Below, in pieces: positions 53,468 to 62,741 of a stretch of DNA of 64,000 bases. Origin of the DNA: an uncultured Prevotellaceae bacterium (lineage in GTDB: Bacteria; Bacteroidota; Bacteroidia; Bacteroidales; Muribaculaceae); NCBI GenBank assembly GCA_900318255.1, contig ONJX01000016.1, forward strand, positions 1 to 64,000, given 5' to 3'. The translations under genes and the position numbers were made by a program. Within the stretch, counting starts at the first letter, position 1. Each line of letters opens with the position of its first letter. Under the pieces are notes generated by a model. It had not been told where the DNA came from, made no database searches, and was given only the letters and a program-made list of their open reading frames with translations.

Positions 53468-54799
53468 ATGAGAAAGTTTTTATCTCTGGTTCTTGTTGCT
53501 GCTCTACTGAGTGCTTGCAGCACCGTGAAGAACCAACCTGTTTCGAATTACCAGTTACCAAAGACCGAGGATGTGGTGATGTATCAGATTAACCCACGCG
53601 TGTTTGCTCCTAACAAGTCGCTAAAAGCCGTGGAGCAGCGTGTTGAGGCCATCCATGACCTGGGTGCCAACGTGATGTGGGTGATGCCCATTTACCCGAT
53701 AGGCAAGGTTAAGAGCAAGAATTCTCCCTATTCTATCAGCGATTATAAGAAGGTGAACCCAGAGTTTGGCACCATAGCCGACATGAAGTCGCTTGTCAAG
53801 ACCTGTCATGCCAATGGCATGTCGATAATCCTCGACTGGGTGGCTAACCACACCGCCTGGGACAATGTGTGGATGAAGAACCACAAAGACTGGTACACCC
53901 AAGATGCCGATGGCAATGTGATATATCCTCCTGGCACCGACTGGACCGATGTGGCCGACCTCAACTACGACAACCCCGAGATGCGCGCCGCGATGATCGA
54001 TGCCATGAAGTTCTGGGTAACAGAAGTAGGCATTGACGGTTTCCGTTGTGATGTTGCTGACCAGGTGCCTGCTGACTTTTGGAAAGACGCAATCAGTCAA
54101 CTTCGTCAAGCTGCTGGCGGTCGCAGGATACTGATGCTTGCCGAGGGTGCTAACCCCGACAATTTCACCGTTGGCGGCTTCGACATGAACTATGCCTGGG
54201 GCTTTATGGGAGCCTTGGACCGCGTCTTTGTCAAGGGCAACAAGGCCAGCGACCTCATCGACTGTGACAAGAAGGAATATGGCGAGATACCTAAGGGAAA
54301 AATCAAGCTGCGTTTCACCACCAATCATGATGAAGCAACCAAATACTCCACCGTTCAGCAGTTTGGCAGTGTGGATGGTGCGTTGGCAGCCTTCGTCGCC
54401 ACCACGTTCCTGCATGGCGGCATGCTCGTCTATGGCTCGCAAGAGGTGGCCTATCCCGAGAAAATCAACTTCTTCAACTATGTGCCGGTCGATTGGAACA
54501 GCAATCCCGAGGTGCTCTCCACCTACAAGAAGCTGATTGCTATCTACAAGGCCAATCCTGCAATAAGCAAAGGTGACTTGGTGACTTATCCCGACGACAA
54601 TGTGCTTGCCTTTGAGAAGACCGATTACGTTAATGACTTCCTCGTGCTCGTGAATGTGCGCAATAGCAAGCAGACTTTCAAGAATATCCCGAGGCAGTGG
54701 CAGAACACCACCCTTACCGACATGATGACAGGAAGAACCATCAAGCTTGGCAAGGATGCAGAACTCACACCATTCCAGTACATGATTCTGAAAAAGTAA
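53468..54799 (+). CDS. GH13 alpha-amylase-family lipoprotein
   Basis: 443 residues, with a lipoprotein signal (LVLVAALLSAC, lipid on Cys17) so probably surface or periplasmic. GH13 catalytic residues: nucleophile Asp195 (GFRCDVAD), acid/base Glu226 (MLAEGAN) and Asp288 (TTNHDEA); region I is in ILDWVANHT. A C-terminal beta domain follows (about 380-443). It should cut alpha-glucans such as starch or maltodextrin; exact specificity is unclear. No susCD pair is nearby, so it stands alone. Confidence 0.92.
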   Translation: MRKFLSLVLVAALLSACSTVKNQPVSNYQLPKTEDVVMYQINPRVFAPNKSLKAVEQRVEAIHDLGANVMWVMPIYPIGKVKSKNSPYSISDYKKVNPEFGTIADMKSLVKTCHANGMSIILDWVANHTAWDNVWMKNHKDWYTQDADGNVIYPPGTDWTDVADLNYDNPEMRAAMIDAMKFWVTEVGIDGFRCDVADQVPADFWKDAISQLRQAAGGRRILMLAEGANPDNFTVGGFDMNYAWGFMGALDRVFVKGNKASDLIDCDKKEYGEIPKGKIKLRFTTNHDEATKYSTVQQFGSVDGALAAFVATTFLHGGMLVYGSQEVAYPEKINFFNYVPVDWNSNPEVLSTYKKLIAIYKANPAISKGDLVTYPDDNVLAFEKTDYVNDFLVLVNVRNSKQTFKNIPRQWQNTTLTDMMTGRTIKLGKDAELTPFQYMILKK

Positions 54800-54822
54800 T
54801 GTGGAATAATAAGTAAAATAAG

Positions 54823-54852
54823 CAGGTGTGTCGCAACTGACACACCTGTTTT
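54823..54852 (+). terminator. Terminator after the GH13 gene
   Basis: Perfect 10-base stem CAGGTGTGTC (54823-54832) with GACACACCTG (54839-54848), 6-base loop, then TTTTATTTTTT-like tail. Confidence 0.85.
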
Positions 54853-54913
54853 ATTTTTTATTAAAGGAGGGAAAGAGTGGCTAAAATGCCATTATAATGA
54901 GCTTAAGCATTGA

Positions 54914-55588
54914 TTAAGCCCACTCGAAATTCTCTGCACCTGCGCCTATTTCGAAGTGATATTTCACAATGCCTAGGTCAACTTTGGCGTAAGGTCCCAA
55001 TCCAGCCTTAACACTCACCTTGTTGCCTTCGTGCAGAGTAAACTTGAATTTCTGCTGGTTGATGGCAGTTGGGGCGAGTAGGGCACATTCTACCCCCTTT
55101 TTATACCATTGCGGAGCGGTTCTTACATCACTAGTGCTCACTTTGTGGGGAGACTTAGTCTTGTGATTGACACCTTGAGTGGCTCCGTAACCTAAAGAGA
55201 TGACGCACACCAGTTTTTCACCGTCATCGATGCTCAGCACGCTAGAGATTTTCTTATAGGAGAGTCCCACCCAGCATGTGTTGAGGCCCAACCTCTGCGC
55301 CTCAAGCACTAGCATCTCGCCATAGTAACCCACAGTCTCGTCGAGTAAATCACTTTTCTTGCCAATCATGGCAAAATAGCAGGTCACACCACTGAACTTG
55401 CCATATCGCGCCAGCAAGCTCTCACCAAAAGAACGTGGCTCGCCGGTGATGAGCTGGATGTGCAGCCCGCTTTGCGCATTACATTCAGCTACAAGCAGTT
55501 GCAGGTGCTCAATCTTTTCGACCTCTATTTCTTTATTAATGTAGTGACGCACCGAATGGCGTGCGGCTATAGCTTCAACTAAGTTCAT
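54914..55588 (-). CDS. Nitroreductase family protein
   Basis: 224 residues. FMN-dependent reductase fold: AIAARHSVRHYINKEI at the start (phosphate-binding Arg-Ser), YYGEMLVLEAQRLGLNTCWVGL in the middle, and APTAINQQKFKF with the flavin-binding region near residue 180. It could reduce nitro compounds or quinones with NAD(P)H; the substrate is not known. It starts 5 bases after the GNAT gene in one operon. Confidence 0.88.
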   Translation of the reverse strand: MNLVEAIAARHSVRHYINKEIEVEKIEHLQLLVAECNAQSGLHIQLITGEPRSFGESLLARYGKFSGVTCYFAMIGKKSDLLDETVGYYGEMLVLEAQRLGLNTCWVGLSYKKISSVLSIDDGEKLVCVISLGYGATQGVNHKTKSPHKVSTSDVRTAPQWYKKGVECALLAPTAINQQKFKFTLHEGNKVSVKAGLGPYAKVDLGIVKYHFEIGAGAENFEWA

Positions 55589-55593
55589 TATGT

Positions 55594-56067
55594 TTATAAG
55601 ATAGTTTCGAGATAAGTTTTAAGCGGTTTCATGCCACACTTGTCGTAGAAGGCCCGTGCTCCCGGGTTACACTCCCACACGTTGAGCGTGACGTTATAGA
55701 ACCCATTGCTTCGGGCAAAGTTCAGCACATGCTCATAGAGTCGCTTAGCGATGTGCTGGCGGCGGCACTTCTCGTCAACGCACAGGTCGTCGATATAGAG
55801 AGTCTTGACATCGGTGCGGTTGTTGTCGTTGATAAACTGCTCCACGATGCCAAAGCAATATCCCAGCACCATGTCGTTGTCGTCAACCCCCACAAAGATT
55901 GGCGATTTCTCGCGGTCGGCGATTATTGACCTGAGTTGCTCGTCGGTGTATTTGCGGTTTCCCTTCTTGAAAAGGTCGGGGCGGCCATCGGCATGAACAT
56001 TATTGACCTGAGTCAGCAATTCATGAATGCGAGGTATGTCGCGGTTTTCGGCTCTGCGTATTTTCAT
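55594..56067 (-). CDS. GNAT family N-acetyltransferase
   Basis: 157 residues with the acetyl-CoA binding motif in LCVDEKCRRQHIAKRLYEHVLN (R/Q-x-x-G/A region) and the final GARAFYDKCGMKPLK. Substrate unknown; RimI-like proteins and small-molecule acetyltransferases are both possible. A -7-like TACCTTTG lies at 56091-56084, but its -33 is 23 bases away, so the promoter is tentative. Confidence 0.85.
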   Translation of the reverse strand: MKIRRAENRDIPRIHELLTQVNNVHADGRPDLFKKGNRKYTDEQLRSIIADREKSPIFVGVDDNDMVLGYCFGIVEQFINDNNRTDVKTLYIDDLCVDEKCRRQHIAKRLYEHVLNFARSNGFYNVTLNVWECNPGARAFYDKCGMKPLKTYLETIL

Positions 56068-56175
56068 TTTCTCTATTTTTCCACAAAGGTAGGCAGAAAT
56101 CTTTTATTTTAGAGCAAAGTGTGAATAAAAACGCAAAAAAACATGAGAATTAAACGTTGTTATTAATTTTTTCAT

Positions 56176-56183
56176 TAATTTTG
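56176..56183 (+). promoter_or_regulatory. Possible -7 box of the transglutaminase operon
   Basis: TAATTTTG, about 30 bases before the ATG. No -33 at 19-21 bases; GTTG is 16 bases upstream. Confidence 0.4.
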
Positions 56184-56212
56184 TCAGTAAAAATAAAACA
56201 TAAAATAGTGCA

Positions 56213-57634
56213 ATGAAAACTTATAGGACTATTCTATTGGCGATAGCTGCGCTGGGCACATCAGCAATGCTGGCTCAGACTAACTGGGTGGGGCAGGTTG
56301 AGGACCTAATGGACAGAGGAGAGTTTAAGAAGGCCGAGAAGCTGATGAGCTCTCTGCCCAAGAAGGTGAGAGCTGCCGAAGAAGTTAGGATTGACTCTCT
56401 CAACACCATCATGGGGCGCATCAGGAAAGACTTCAACATGACACCCGACTCGGGCTTGAACTTGATAAAAGCAAAAATGCCGGCGGTCACTGCAGAGCAC
56501 ATCGCCAAGTGGAAACGCGACAAGAAGATAGAATACATGGTTATCGACGGCAAGGAGTGGTGGTTCCGCAAAGCGGTGAGAAACCTGTGGCTGCTTGCCG
56601 ATGAGCTCAAAGAAGACCATGACGCCGAGAAGATGGAGACCTACAACACACGCCGCAAGTATTACCTTGAGGCGATGCGGTCGCCAGCCGACGAGAATGG
56701 TCTGCGCGACTGGCGGCACATGAACATCACCTTCACGCTCGATGTGAATGCCGATGCCGTGCCCGCTGGCGAGACGCTGCGAGTGTGGATGCCGTTCCCC
56801 TATGAGAACATGCGCCAGAAGATCATCAAGCTCGAGAGCAGCAACCGCGATGTCACTTTCAGCCAGGGCAGCAAGCACCACACGGTGTATATGGAAGCTG
56901 TGGCCGAGAAGGGCAAGCCCACACACTTTGAATACACCTTCAGCTACGACGTCGCCGAGCGTCACATCTGTCAGCAGGACTTGCTTGCCATGCTAGAGCC
57001 TTACAATACCGAGACAGCCGACTACAAGGAGTTCACTGGCGATTATCCCCCACACATCATTATTACTGATGACACCCGCGCTTTAGCAAAGGAGATTGTT
57101 GAAGGTGAGACCAACCCCGTGCTCCAGGCCTCCAAGATTTTTGACTGGATATCAATGACCTATCCCTGGGCTGGTGCCCGCGAGTACAGCACCATCAAGA
57201 ATATGCCCGAATATGTGATGGCCAACGGCCATGGCGATTGCGGACAGGTGGCACTCCTTTATATCACGCTGGTGCGAAGCCTCGGCATTCCCGCACGCTG
57301 GGAGAGTGGCTGGATGATTCACCCCGACGAGGTTAACTGGCACGACTGGGCCGAGACCTATTTTGAGGGAATAGGGTGGGTGCCTACCGACCAGTCCTTT
57401 GGCCGCAGCGCAGTGGGCACACCCATGAACAGCTACTACACTACCGGCATCGACGTGTATCGCATGGCATCAAACGAGGCCATTGGCGACAAGCTCAGCC
57501 CCGAAAAGAAGTACATCCGCAGCGAGACCGTCGATTTCCAGCCCGGCGAGGTGGAGTGGCGCAAAGGCAACCTCTACTACGACACCTGGAAGTCGCACCT
57601 GATTGTTAACTCTAGAGAAAAGATAAAAAAATGA
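56213..57634 (+). CDS. Secreted transglutaminase-like protein
   Basis: 473 residues with a signal peptide (ending LAQT, about residue 22). The papain-like transglutaminase domain has Cys343 (GHGDCGQVALL), His377 (NWHDWAE) and Asp393 (PTDQSFG). The N-terminal half (about 25-260) is a family-specific region that includes a beta-sandwich (TLRVWMPFPYENMRQK). In Bacteroidetes this type stands next to NlpC/P60 and dipeptide epimerase genes, so it probably handles cell-wall peptides, as a peptidase rather than a cross-linker. Its last four bases overlap the next gene. Confidence 0.85.
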   Translation: MKTYRTILLAIAALGTSAMLAQTNWVGQVEDLMDRGEFKKAEKLMSSLPKKVRAAEEVRIDSLNTIMGRIRKDFNMTPDSGLNLIKAKMPAVTAEHIAKWKRDKKIEYMVIDGKEWWFRKAVRNLWLLADELKEDHDAEKMETYNTRRKYYLEAMRSPADENGLRDWRHMNITFTLDVNADAVPAGETLRVWMPFPYENMRQKIIKLESSNRDVTFSQGSKHHTVYMEAVAEKGKPTHFEYTFSYDVAERHICQQDLLAMLEPYNTETADYKEFTGDYPPHIIITDDTRALAKEIVEGETNPVLQASKIFDWISMTYPWAGAREYSTIKNMPEYVMANGHGDCGQVALLYITLVRSLGIPARWESGWMIHPDEVNWHDWAETYFEGIGWVPTDQSFGRSAVGTPMNSYYTTGIDVYRMASNEAIGDKLSPEKKYIRSETVDFQPGEVEWRKGNLYYDTWKSHLIVNSREKIKK

Positions 57635-58806
57635 GAAGATTATTGACATTGATTCTTGTTGCCTTTATAGCAATAACTGCGGCAGCAACCGATAACAACA
57701 TTGACATCACAAGGATTGACATTGGCAAGATGCTTAATGAACTCAAAGCGAGTGAGGCACCCGATGCCAGGGTGGCAATCTGGGATGTTTCAGTTTCAGA
57801 GGATAGTGCCAGAGTTCCCATTGTTTATGGTGTAGTGGGTTTTTTTGAGCAGAAAATGAAGATAAGTGAAAAGTTAAGTGGAGTCACTTATGTTGATAGT
57901 GTAAAAGTGCTCGAAAATGATATCCCTGCCGACAAGCAGTGGGCGCTGGTGAAACTCTCGATTGCCACATTGCGTTGTAATCCCAAGCATTCGGCCGAAG
58001 TGGCCACGCAATGCATTATGGGAACCCCCTTGCGTGTGATTGAGGTAGTGGGAGAGTGGTTGAGAGTGCAATGCCCCGACAACTATATCGCTTATGTCCC
58101 CGAGAGCTCTGTTGTGTTCCTTAATGAAGCTGCCTTCGAAAATTGGAGAATGTCGAAGCGCTACATCGTCACCGTCTATGACGACCGACTGGTGACGAAG
58201 CCTAAGGGCGATGAGACCGTGAGCGACCTTGTACTGGGCAACATCTTACAAGTCAAAAGCAAGAAAGGCAAGTGGATTGAACTTCTCACCCCTGATGGAC
58301 GCTCAGGATGGGTAAAAACATCGAGTGTGGAGCAGTTTGACCAATGGGCGCGGCAGAATATCGACCTTATAAAAATAGAGAAGACTGCACGACGCATGAT
58401 GGGCTCAAGCTACTTGTGGGGAGGCACATCGACTAAGGTGACCGACTGCTCGGGACTGACCAAGGTTTCTTATTTCTCTAACGGCATCATTTTGCAGCGC
58501 GACGCTTCACAACAGGCACTGACTGGAAAGAAAATTGCCGACTGGCACGACGCTCAGCCGTGTGACCTGCTTTTCTTTGGCAACAGCACCACAGGCCGTG
58601 TCACTCACGTTGGCCTGTATCTGCGTGACGGCAAGTATATCCACTGCTCGGGGCAGGTTAAAATCAATGACCTCGACCCCGAGTCGCCCGACTATCTCTA
58701 TAGTCCACTCTCCATCAGCCGAATTAATGGCATGATTGGCACAAAGGGTATTAAATATGTGAGAGACCATGAGTGGTATTTCTATTCAAGCATTAAATGT
58801 TTTTAG
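57631..58806 (+). CDS. NlpC/P60 peptidase with SH3-like domains (gamma-D-glutamyl dipeptidyl-peptidase VI type)
   Basis: 391 residues. Signal peptide about 1-19; two SH3b-like domains (about 100-165 and 175-225) that shape the substrate pocket; NlpC/P60 domain (about 250-391) with Cys273 (VTDCSGLTK), His326 (RVTHVGLY) and His338 (YIHCSG). This is the architecture of YkfC-like enzymes that release L-Ala-gamma-D-Glu from murein peptides with free N-terminal Ala. The next gene, an Ala-Glu epimerase, uses that product. The start overlaps the previous gene by four bases. Confidence 0.93.
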   Translation: MRRLLTLILVAFIAITAAATDNNIDITRIDIGKMLNELKASEAPDARVAIWDVSVSEDSARVPIVYGVVGFFEQKMKISEKLSGVTYVDSVKVLENDIPADKQWALVKLSIATLRCNPKHSAEVATQCIMGTPLRVIEVVGEWLRVQCPDNYIAYVPESSVVFLNEAAFENWRMSKRYIVTVYDDRLVTKPKGDETVSDLVLGNILQVKSKKGKWIELLTPDGRSGWVKTSSVEQFDQWARQNIDLIKIEKTARRMMGSSYLWGGTSTKVTDCSGLTKVSYFSNGIILQRDASQQALTGKKIADWHDAQPCDLLFFGNSTTGRVTHVGLYLRDGKYIHCSGQVKINDLDPESPDYLYSPLSISRINGMIGTKGIKYVRDHEWYFYSSIKCF

Positions 58807-58864
58807 TAGTCATTACATTAATCTATAAAAATCGAGAAATCAATTAACATTAATCAATAATAAC

Positions 58865-59998
58865 ATGAATCGAAGAAATTTTCTAGTAGGTACAGGATTG
58901 GGCCTGATAGCTGCTTCAGCCCCCATTTCAATATCGGCAAAAGGAAAAGCCACAAAGAGAGTGGCAAAAACCGGCCGCTTGAACTTATCGTTTGAACCTT
59001 ACGAGTTGAAACTGCGCCATGCGTTTAACTTGGCACGCTATAGCCGCACCACCACGCCCGATGTGCAGGTCAAGCTTGAGTATGACGGCATCGTGGGATA
59101 TGGCGAGGCATCGATGCCTCCTTACCTGGGCGAGAGCGTGGAGAGCGTGACTAAGTTCTTGAGTAGCCTCGACCTGAGCCAGTTTAACGACCCATTCAAG
59201 ATTGAAGACATCTTGACCTACGTTGACAGCGTGGCCCCCAATAACCGTGCCGCTAAGGCCAGTGTTGACATAGCCCTTCACGACTTGCTGGGCAAAATCA
59301 TGGGACAGCCCTGGTACAAGATTTGGGGGTATAACCCCGACAAGACACCCGTCACCAGCTTCACCATTGGCATCGATACCGAGGAGGTGGTGCGCCAGAA
59401 GGTGAAAGAGGCGGCACCCTACAAGCTGCTCAAGGTGAAAATGGGCCTCGACAACGACCAGGAGACCGTCGAAGTCATCAAGAGCATGACCGATGTGCCA
59501 ATCTGTGTGGATGTCAATCAGGGGTGGACTAGCAAAGAGCATGCTCTGGAGATGTGCTACTGGCTAAAGGAGCGTGGCTGCATCTTTGTGGAGCAGCCCT
59601 TCGAAAAGACCATGATCGACGAGACAGCGTGGCTGCGTGAACGCTCGCCACTGCCCATCATTGCCGATGAGGCATTCCAGCGCCTGCCCGACATTCTAAG
59701 GTTCAAGGGTGTGTATGACGGCATCAACATTAAGCTCATGAAGAGCACCGGCCTCTATGAGGCTCACAAGATGGTGACACTTGCACGTGCCCTCGACATG
59801 AAGGTGATGATAGGCTGTATGACCGAGACATCATGCGCCGTGACTGCTGCCGCTAACCTGTCGCCAGTGGTTGACTATGCCGATCTCGACGGAAACCTGC
59901 TCATCGCCAACGACCGCTTTGAGGGAATGACGGTAGAGAACGGTAAAATCACCCTTCACGACATCCCAGGCATTGGCGTAAAGCTGATAAAGAGCTAA
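58865..59998 (+). CDS. Dipeptide epimerase (L-Ala-D/L-Glu epimerase), Tat-type signal
   Basis: 377 residues of the enolase superfamily. Catalytic Lys pair in LLKVKMG and INIKLMKSTG; metal ligands Asp in CVDVNQGW, Glu in FVEQPF and Asp in IIADEAF. The N-terminus MNRRNFLVGTGLGLIAAS is a twin-arginine-like signal with a hydrophobic stretch, so it is exported, unlike the cytoplasmic YkfB of Bacillus. It turns L-Ala-D-Glu from the preceding peptidase into the L,L form. It is 58 bases after the NlpC gene. Confidence 0.93.
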   Translation: MNRRNFLVGTGLGLIAASAPISISAKGKATKRVAKTGRLNLSFEPYELKLRHAFNLARYSRTTTPDVQVKLEYDGIVGYGEASMPPYLGESVESVTKFLSSLDLSQFNDPFKIEDILTYVDSVAPNNRAAKASVDIALHDLLGKIMGQPWYKIWGYNPDKTPVTSFTIGIDTEEVVRQKVKEAAPYKLLKVKMGLDNDQETVEVIKSMTDVPICVDVNQGWTSKEHALEMCYWLKERGCIFVEQPFEKTMIDETAWLRERSPLPIIADEAFQRLPDILRFKGVYDGINIKLMKSTGLYEAHKMVTLARALDMKVMIGCMTETSCAVTAAANLSPVVDYADLDGNLLIANDRFEGMTVENGKITLHDIPGIGVKLIKS

Positions 59999-60091
59999 TA
60001 CTTGTTTTGAACAAGCTGTAGCTTGCACTACAGAACACAACAGACGACTTTTGTTATCTTAACTTATAGTTTATAGCGATAATTTTTAGTA

Positions 60092-60883
60092 ATGAAAAAA
60101 GCCTATTTTGTGATATGTGCCATCCTGCTTGCGGGATTAGGTGTGTTTTATGCCTTTTCCAGCTCTGATTTGGAGCTCAAGCTTGGCGACACTGAGATAA
60201 AGAAAGGCACGTTTCAGGAGTCGCTCTTTGCCGCCGAACCGCAGCGCCGAGCCAAGCAGCGTGATGTGCCATTGCCACCTCGCAAAAAGTCGGGCAAGGC
60301 CGAGATGGACACCACCAAGAAGACAATACTGTTCATTGGCGACTCGATGGTTGAGTGCCTTTTTCCGCGCATGTCGGCCTATGCCAAGCACAATGGACAC
60401 AAGCTTTATTGTGTGGTGTGGTATAGCTCCACAACCGAGGTCTATGGCACCCGCACCACTCTCAAAGACTATATTAAGAAATACAACCCCGATTACATCT
60501 TGATAACCCTAGGAGGCAATGAGCTGTTCATTCGTGACATAAGGCAAAAACGGCAAAAATATGTTGATGAGCTGCTGCGCCAGATGGGAAATATTCCATT
60601 TGTGTGGATAGGGCCTCCCAACTGGAAAGACGACACCGGCATCAACGACATGATTAATGAGAGTGTGCCTCCAGGCTGCTTCTATCTCTCCTACACCCCC
60701 GACCAGCATTACGAGCGCAAAAAAGATGGGGCGCATCCCAAGGCCAACTCGTCGAAACTGTGGATGGACCGCATCTGCAAGTGGATCATGACACAGTCGG
60801 CTCACCCCATTCGCCTCGTAGCACCACCTGCTGGCGAGACAGCGCGCCCCACTAAGCTAGAGCTGTTGCAGCCGCTGAGATAA
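60092..60883 (+). CDS. SGNH/GDSL-type hydrolase or acetyltransferase
   Basis: 263 residues with an N-terminal membrane anchor or signal (about 3-25) and then a basic linker. The SGNH block I has Ser85 (FIGDSMVECLF), block III Gly-Asn in ITLGGNELF, and block V Asp212-x-x-His215 (KDGAHP). Such domains act as acyl esterases or, next to MBOAT proteins, as the periplasmic O-acetyl transfer partner. It is followed 172 bases on by the MBOAT gene. Confidence 0.82.
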   Translation: MKKAYFVICAILLAGLGVFYAFSSSDLELKLGDTEIKKGTFQESLFAAEPQRRAKQRDVPLPPRKKSGKAEMDTTKKTILFIGDSMVECLFPRMSAYAKHNGHKLYCVVWYSSTTEVYGTRTTLKDYIKKYNPDYILITLGGNELFIRDIRQKRQKYVDELLRQMGNIPFVWIGPPNWKDDTGINDMINESVPPGCFYLSYTPDQHYERKKDGAHPKANSSKLWMDRICKWIMTQSAHPIRLVAPPAGETARPTKLELLQPLR

Positions 60884-60899
60884 TATTAAATACTCAAGT

Positions 60900-61030
60900 T
60901 TCTAAAGTTCTAAAACTTTATAAACTTGAAGGTTAGAGGTTAGTGTTTAGAGAACAAAGTTCAAGGATTTTTTTGAGATTTCGTGCAAACTTGTCTATAA
61001 ACTATAAACCATAAACCAGTGAGCAAGTTA
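60900..61030. repeat. Low-complexity phrase repeats between SGNH and MBOAT genes
   Basis: Short near-repeats: CTAAAGTT/CTAAAACTT around 60899-60925, GGTTAGAGGTTAGTGTTTAG at 60931-60950, and TATAAAC-TATAAAC-CATAAAC at about 60996-61016. They look like slippage products rather than a functional site. Confidence 0.5.
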
Positions 61031-61055
61031 ACAACTTGCGAAACTTAAGTTAAAT

Positions 61056-62546
61056 ATGGACGCAATGACATTTGACATATCCACGTTGTTTCAAAACATT
61101 TGGAGCATGTTGGGTTACGACCCTAACAATCCGCTGATTTTCAATAGCGGACTCTTTTGGGTGCTCTTCCTCTTCTTCTTGCCCATTTATGGCATGTTGA
61201 AGTCGCGCAGGACGCAAATGATGATTTTTGTCGTTGCGTTCAGTCTCTATTTTTTCTACAAGTCGAGTGGACTATATTTCTTGCTGCTCGTCGCCACTTC
61301 GCTGATTGACTGGTTTATAGCTAAGCAAATTAAGCAAGAACCCACTGTCAAGATGCGGCGCTTTTGGCTCACCGTGAGCATTGTCCTCTCGGTGGGAACA
61401 CTGGGATTCTTCAAGTACAGTAACTTTGTCATAGCTAATCTCAACGACTTGTTGCACAACAATTTCCAGCCTCTCGACTTGCTGGCGCCGCTTGGCATTT
61501 CGTTCTACACGTTCCGCACCATCAGCTATGTTGTTGACGTGTATAAGGGCAAGATAGAGCCCACTGGCAACTGGCTCGACTACCTCTTCTACCTGTCGTT
61601 CTTCCCGGTGCTCGCTATGGGTCCCATCGTGAGGGCTTCGCATTTCCTGCCACAGCTCAAGGAGAATAAGAAGCCTACAAAAAGCATGGTGTATAGCGGT
61701 TTCTGGCAGGCGCTCCTGGGAGTGATTAAGAAAGCCATATTTGCCGACTATTTTGGGCAATACACGACAATCGCCTTTGGCAGTGCCGACGGATACAGCG
61801 GCTTTGAGCTGGCGATGGCGACGATGGGTTTTGCCATGCAAATCTATTGCGACTTCTCGGGATATAGCGACATGGCCATAGGTCTGGGGCGCATGATGGG
61901 TTTTGACTTGGGCATCAACTTCGACTTTCCTTACCGCTCGCTCAATGTGACGGAATTCTGGAAACGCTGGCACATCTCCCTCTCGAGCTGGCTCATGGAC
62001 TATGTGTATATACCCTTGGGCGGGAACCGTCGCGGCAAGCCTCGCCAGTATTTTAACCTCATGGCAACGATGCTCATTGGCGGCCTGTGGCATGGGGCGG
62101 CATGGAACTTTGTGGTGTGGGGTGGAGTGCATGGCGTGGCACTGTGCATCCACAAAATGACTAAGAAACCCCTCGACCGACTGTTCCCGAGCGACAACAA
62201 ACTGGTGATATTCTGCTGCTGGCTCATAACCTTTATTTATTCGGCATTTGCCATGATGCTATTGACCGCCGACATGAGCACTGCATGGACTGTAATCACC
62301 AAGTCGTTCACCGACTTCGACCTCGCCTATCTCGTGCCATTCTTCACCGCAAGAAAGATGTGGTGCTACCTTATCATCATCATCTTTGCCCTGCACTTCG
62401 TGCCTAAGAAGGTTTATAACTTGTTGAGTGCGCTCTTTGTCAAGTCGCACTGGGCAGTGAAGCTCGTGGTCTTCATCATTGTGGTGCAACTGGTCATCCA
62501 GTTCTCAAGCGAAGAGGTTCAACCGTTCATCTACGGCCAGTTCTAA
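61056..62546 (+). CDS. MBOAT family O-acyltransferase
   Basis: 496 residues with about 11-12 membrane segments. Hallmarks are the DFSGYSDMAIGLGRMMGF segment, LNVTEFWKRWHISLSSWLMDYVYIPLGGNRRG and the invariant His346 in GGLWHGAAWNFVVWGG. Its nearest recognised families are the AlgI/DltB/PatA-like proteins, which pass acetyl groups across the membrane for polysaccharide or peptidoglycan O-acetylation. It pairs with the upstream SGNH protein. Confidence 0.92.
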   Translation: MDAMTFDISTLFQNIWSMLGYDPNNPLIFNSGLFWVLFLFFLPIYGMLKSRRTQMMIFVVAFSLYFFYKSSGLYFLLLVATSLIDWFIAKQIKQEPTVKMRRFWLTVSIVLSVGTLGFFKYSNFVIANLNDLLHNNFQPLDLLAPLGISFYTFRTISYVVDVYKGKIEPTGNWLDYLFYLSFFPVLAMGPIVRASHFLPQLKENKKPTKSMVYSGFWQALLGVIKKAIFADYFGQYTTIAFGSADGYSGFELAMATMGFAMQIYCDFSGYSDMAIGLGRMMGFDLGINFDFPYRSLNVTEFWKRWHISLSSWLMDYVYIPLGGNRRGKPRQYFNLMATMLIGGLWHGAAWNFVVWGGVHGVALCIHKMTKKPLDRLFPSDNKLVIFCCWLITFIYSAFAMMLLTADMSTAWTVITKSFTDFDLAYLVPFFTARKMWCYLIIIIFALHFVPKKVYNLLSALFVKSHWAVKLVVFIIVVQLVIQFSSEEVQPFIYGQF

Positions 62547-62562
62547 CGTTTTTTGTTTTTAG

Positions 62563-62680
62563 AAGACAATTAACGACAACAACAGTCTGTTTTTTATTAA
62601 TTAAGGACAATTACTCCACCGAGTCAATTGTCCTTAATTAATTGTATCTGACGCTACACAATTTTGTCCTTAATTGTCTT
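62563..62680. repeat. Nested inverted repeats
   Basis: Inner: TTAATTAAGGACAATT (62597-62612) with its perfect complement at 62626-62641, closed further by ACTC/GAGT in the loop. Outer: AAGACAATTAACGACAA (62563-62579) with its complement at 62664-62680, one mismatch. All arms share the GACAATTAAGGACAA core. There is no T tract on either side. Confidence 0.8.
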
Positions 62681-62709
62681 AAAACCAAATGTGTTGTTTT
62701 TGTTGTTTT

Positions 62710-62741
62710 TTCTTGCACATTATTTAAATATTATCTAAATT
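62710..62741 (+). promoter_or_regulatory. Promoter of the FISUMP gene
   Basis: -33 CTTG (62710-62713), 20-base spacer, -7 TAAATTTG (62734-62741). The leader to the ATG at 63072 is about 325 bases. Confidence 0.6.

Noticed and set aside
61272..62153. 293-codon minus-strand frame opposite the MBOAT gene
   Set aside because: The His- and Glu-rich translation is typical of an antisense reading of membrane-protein codons.
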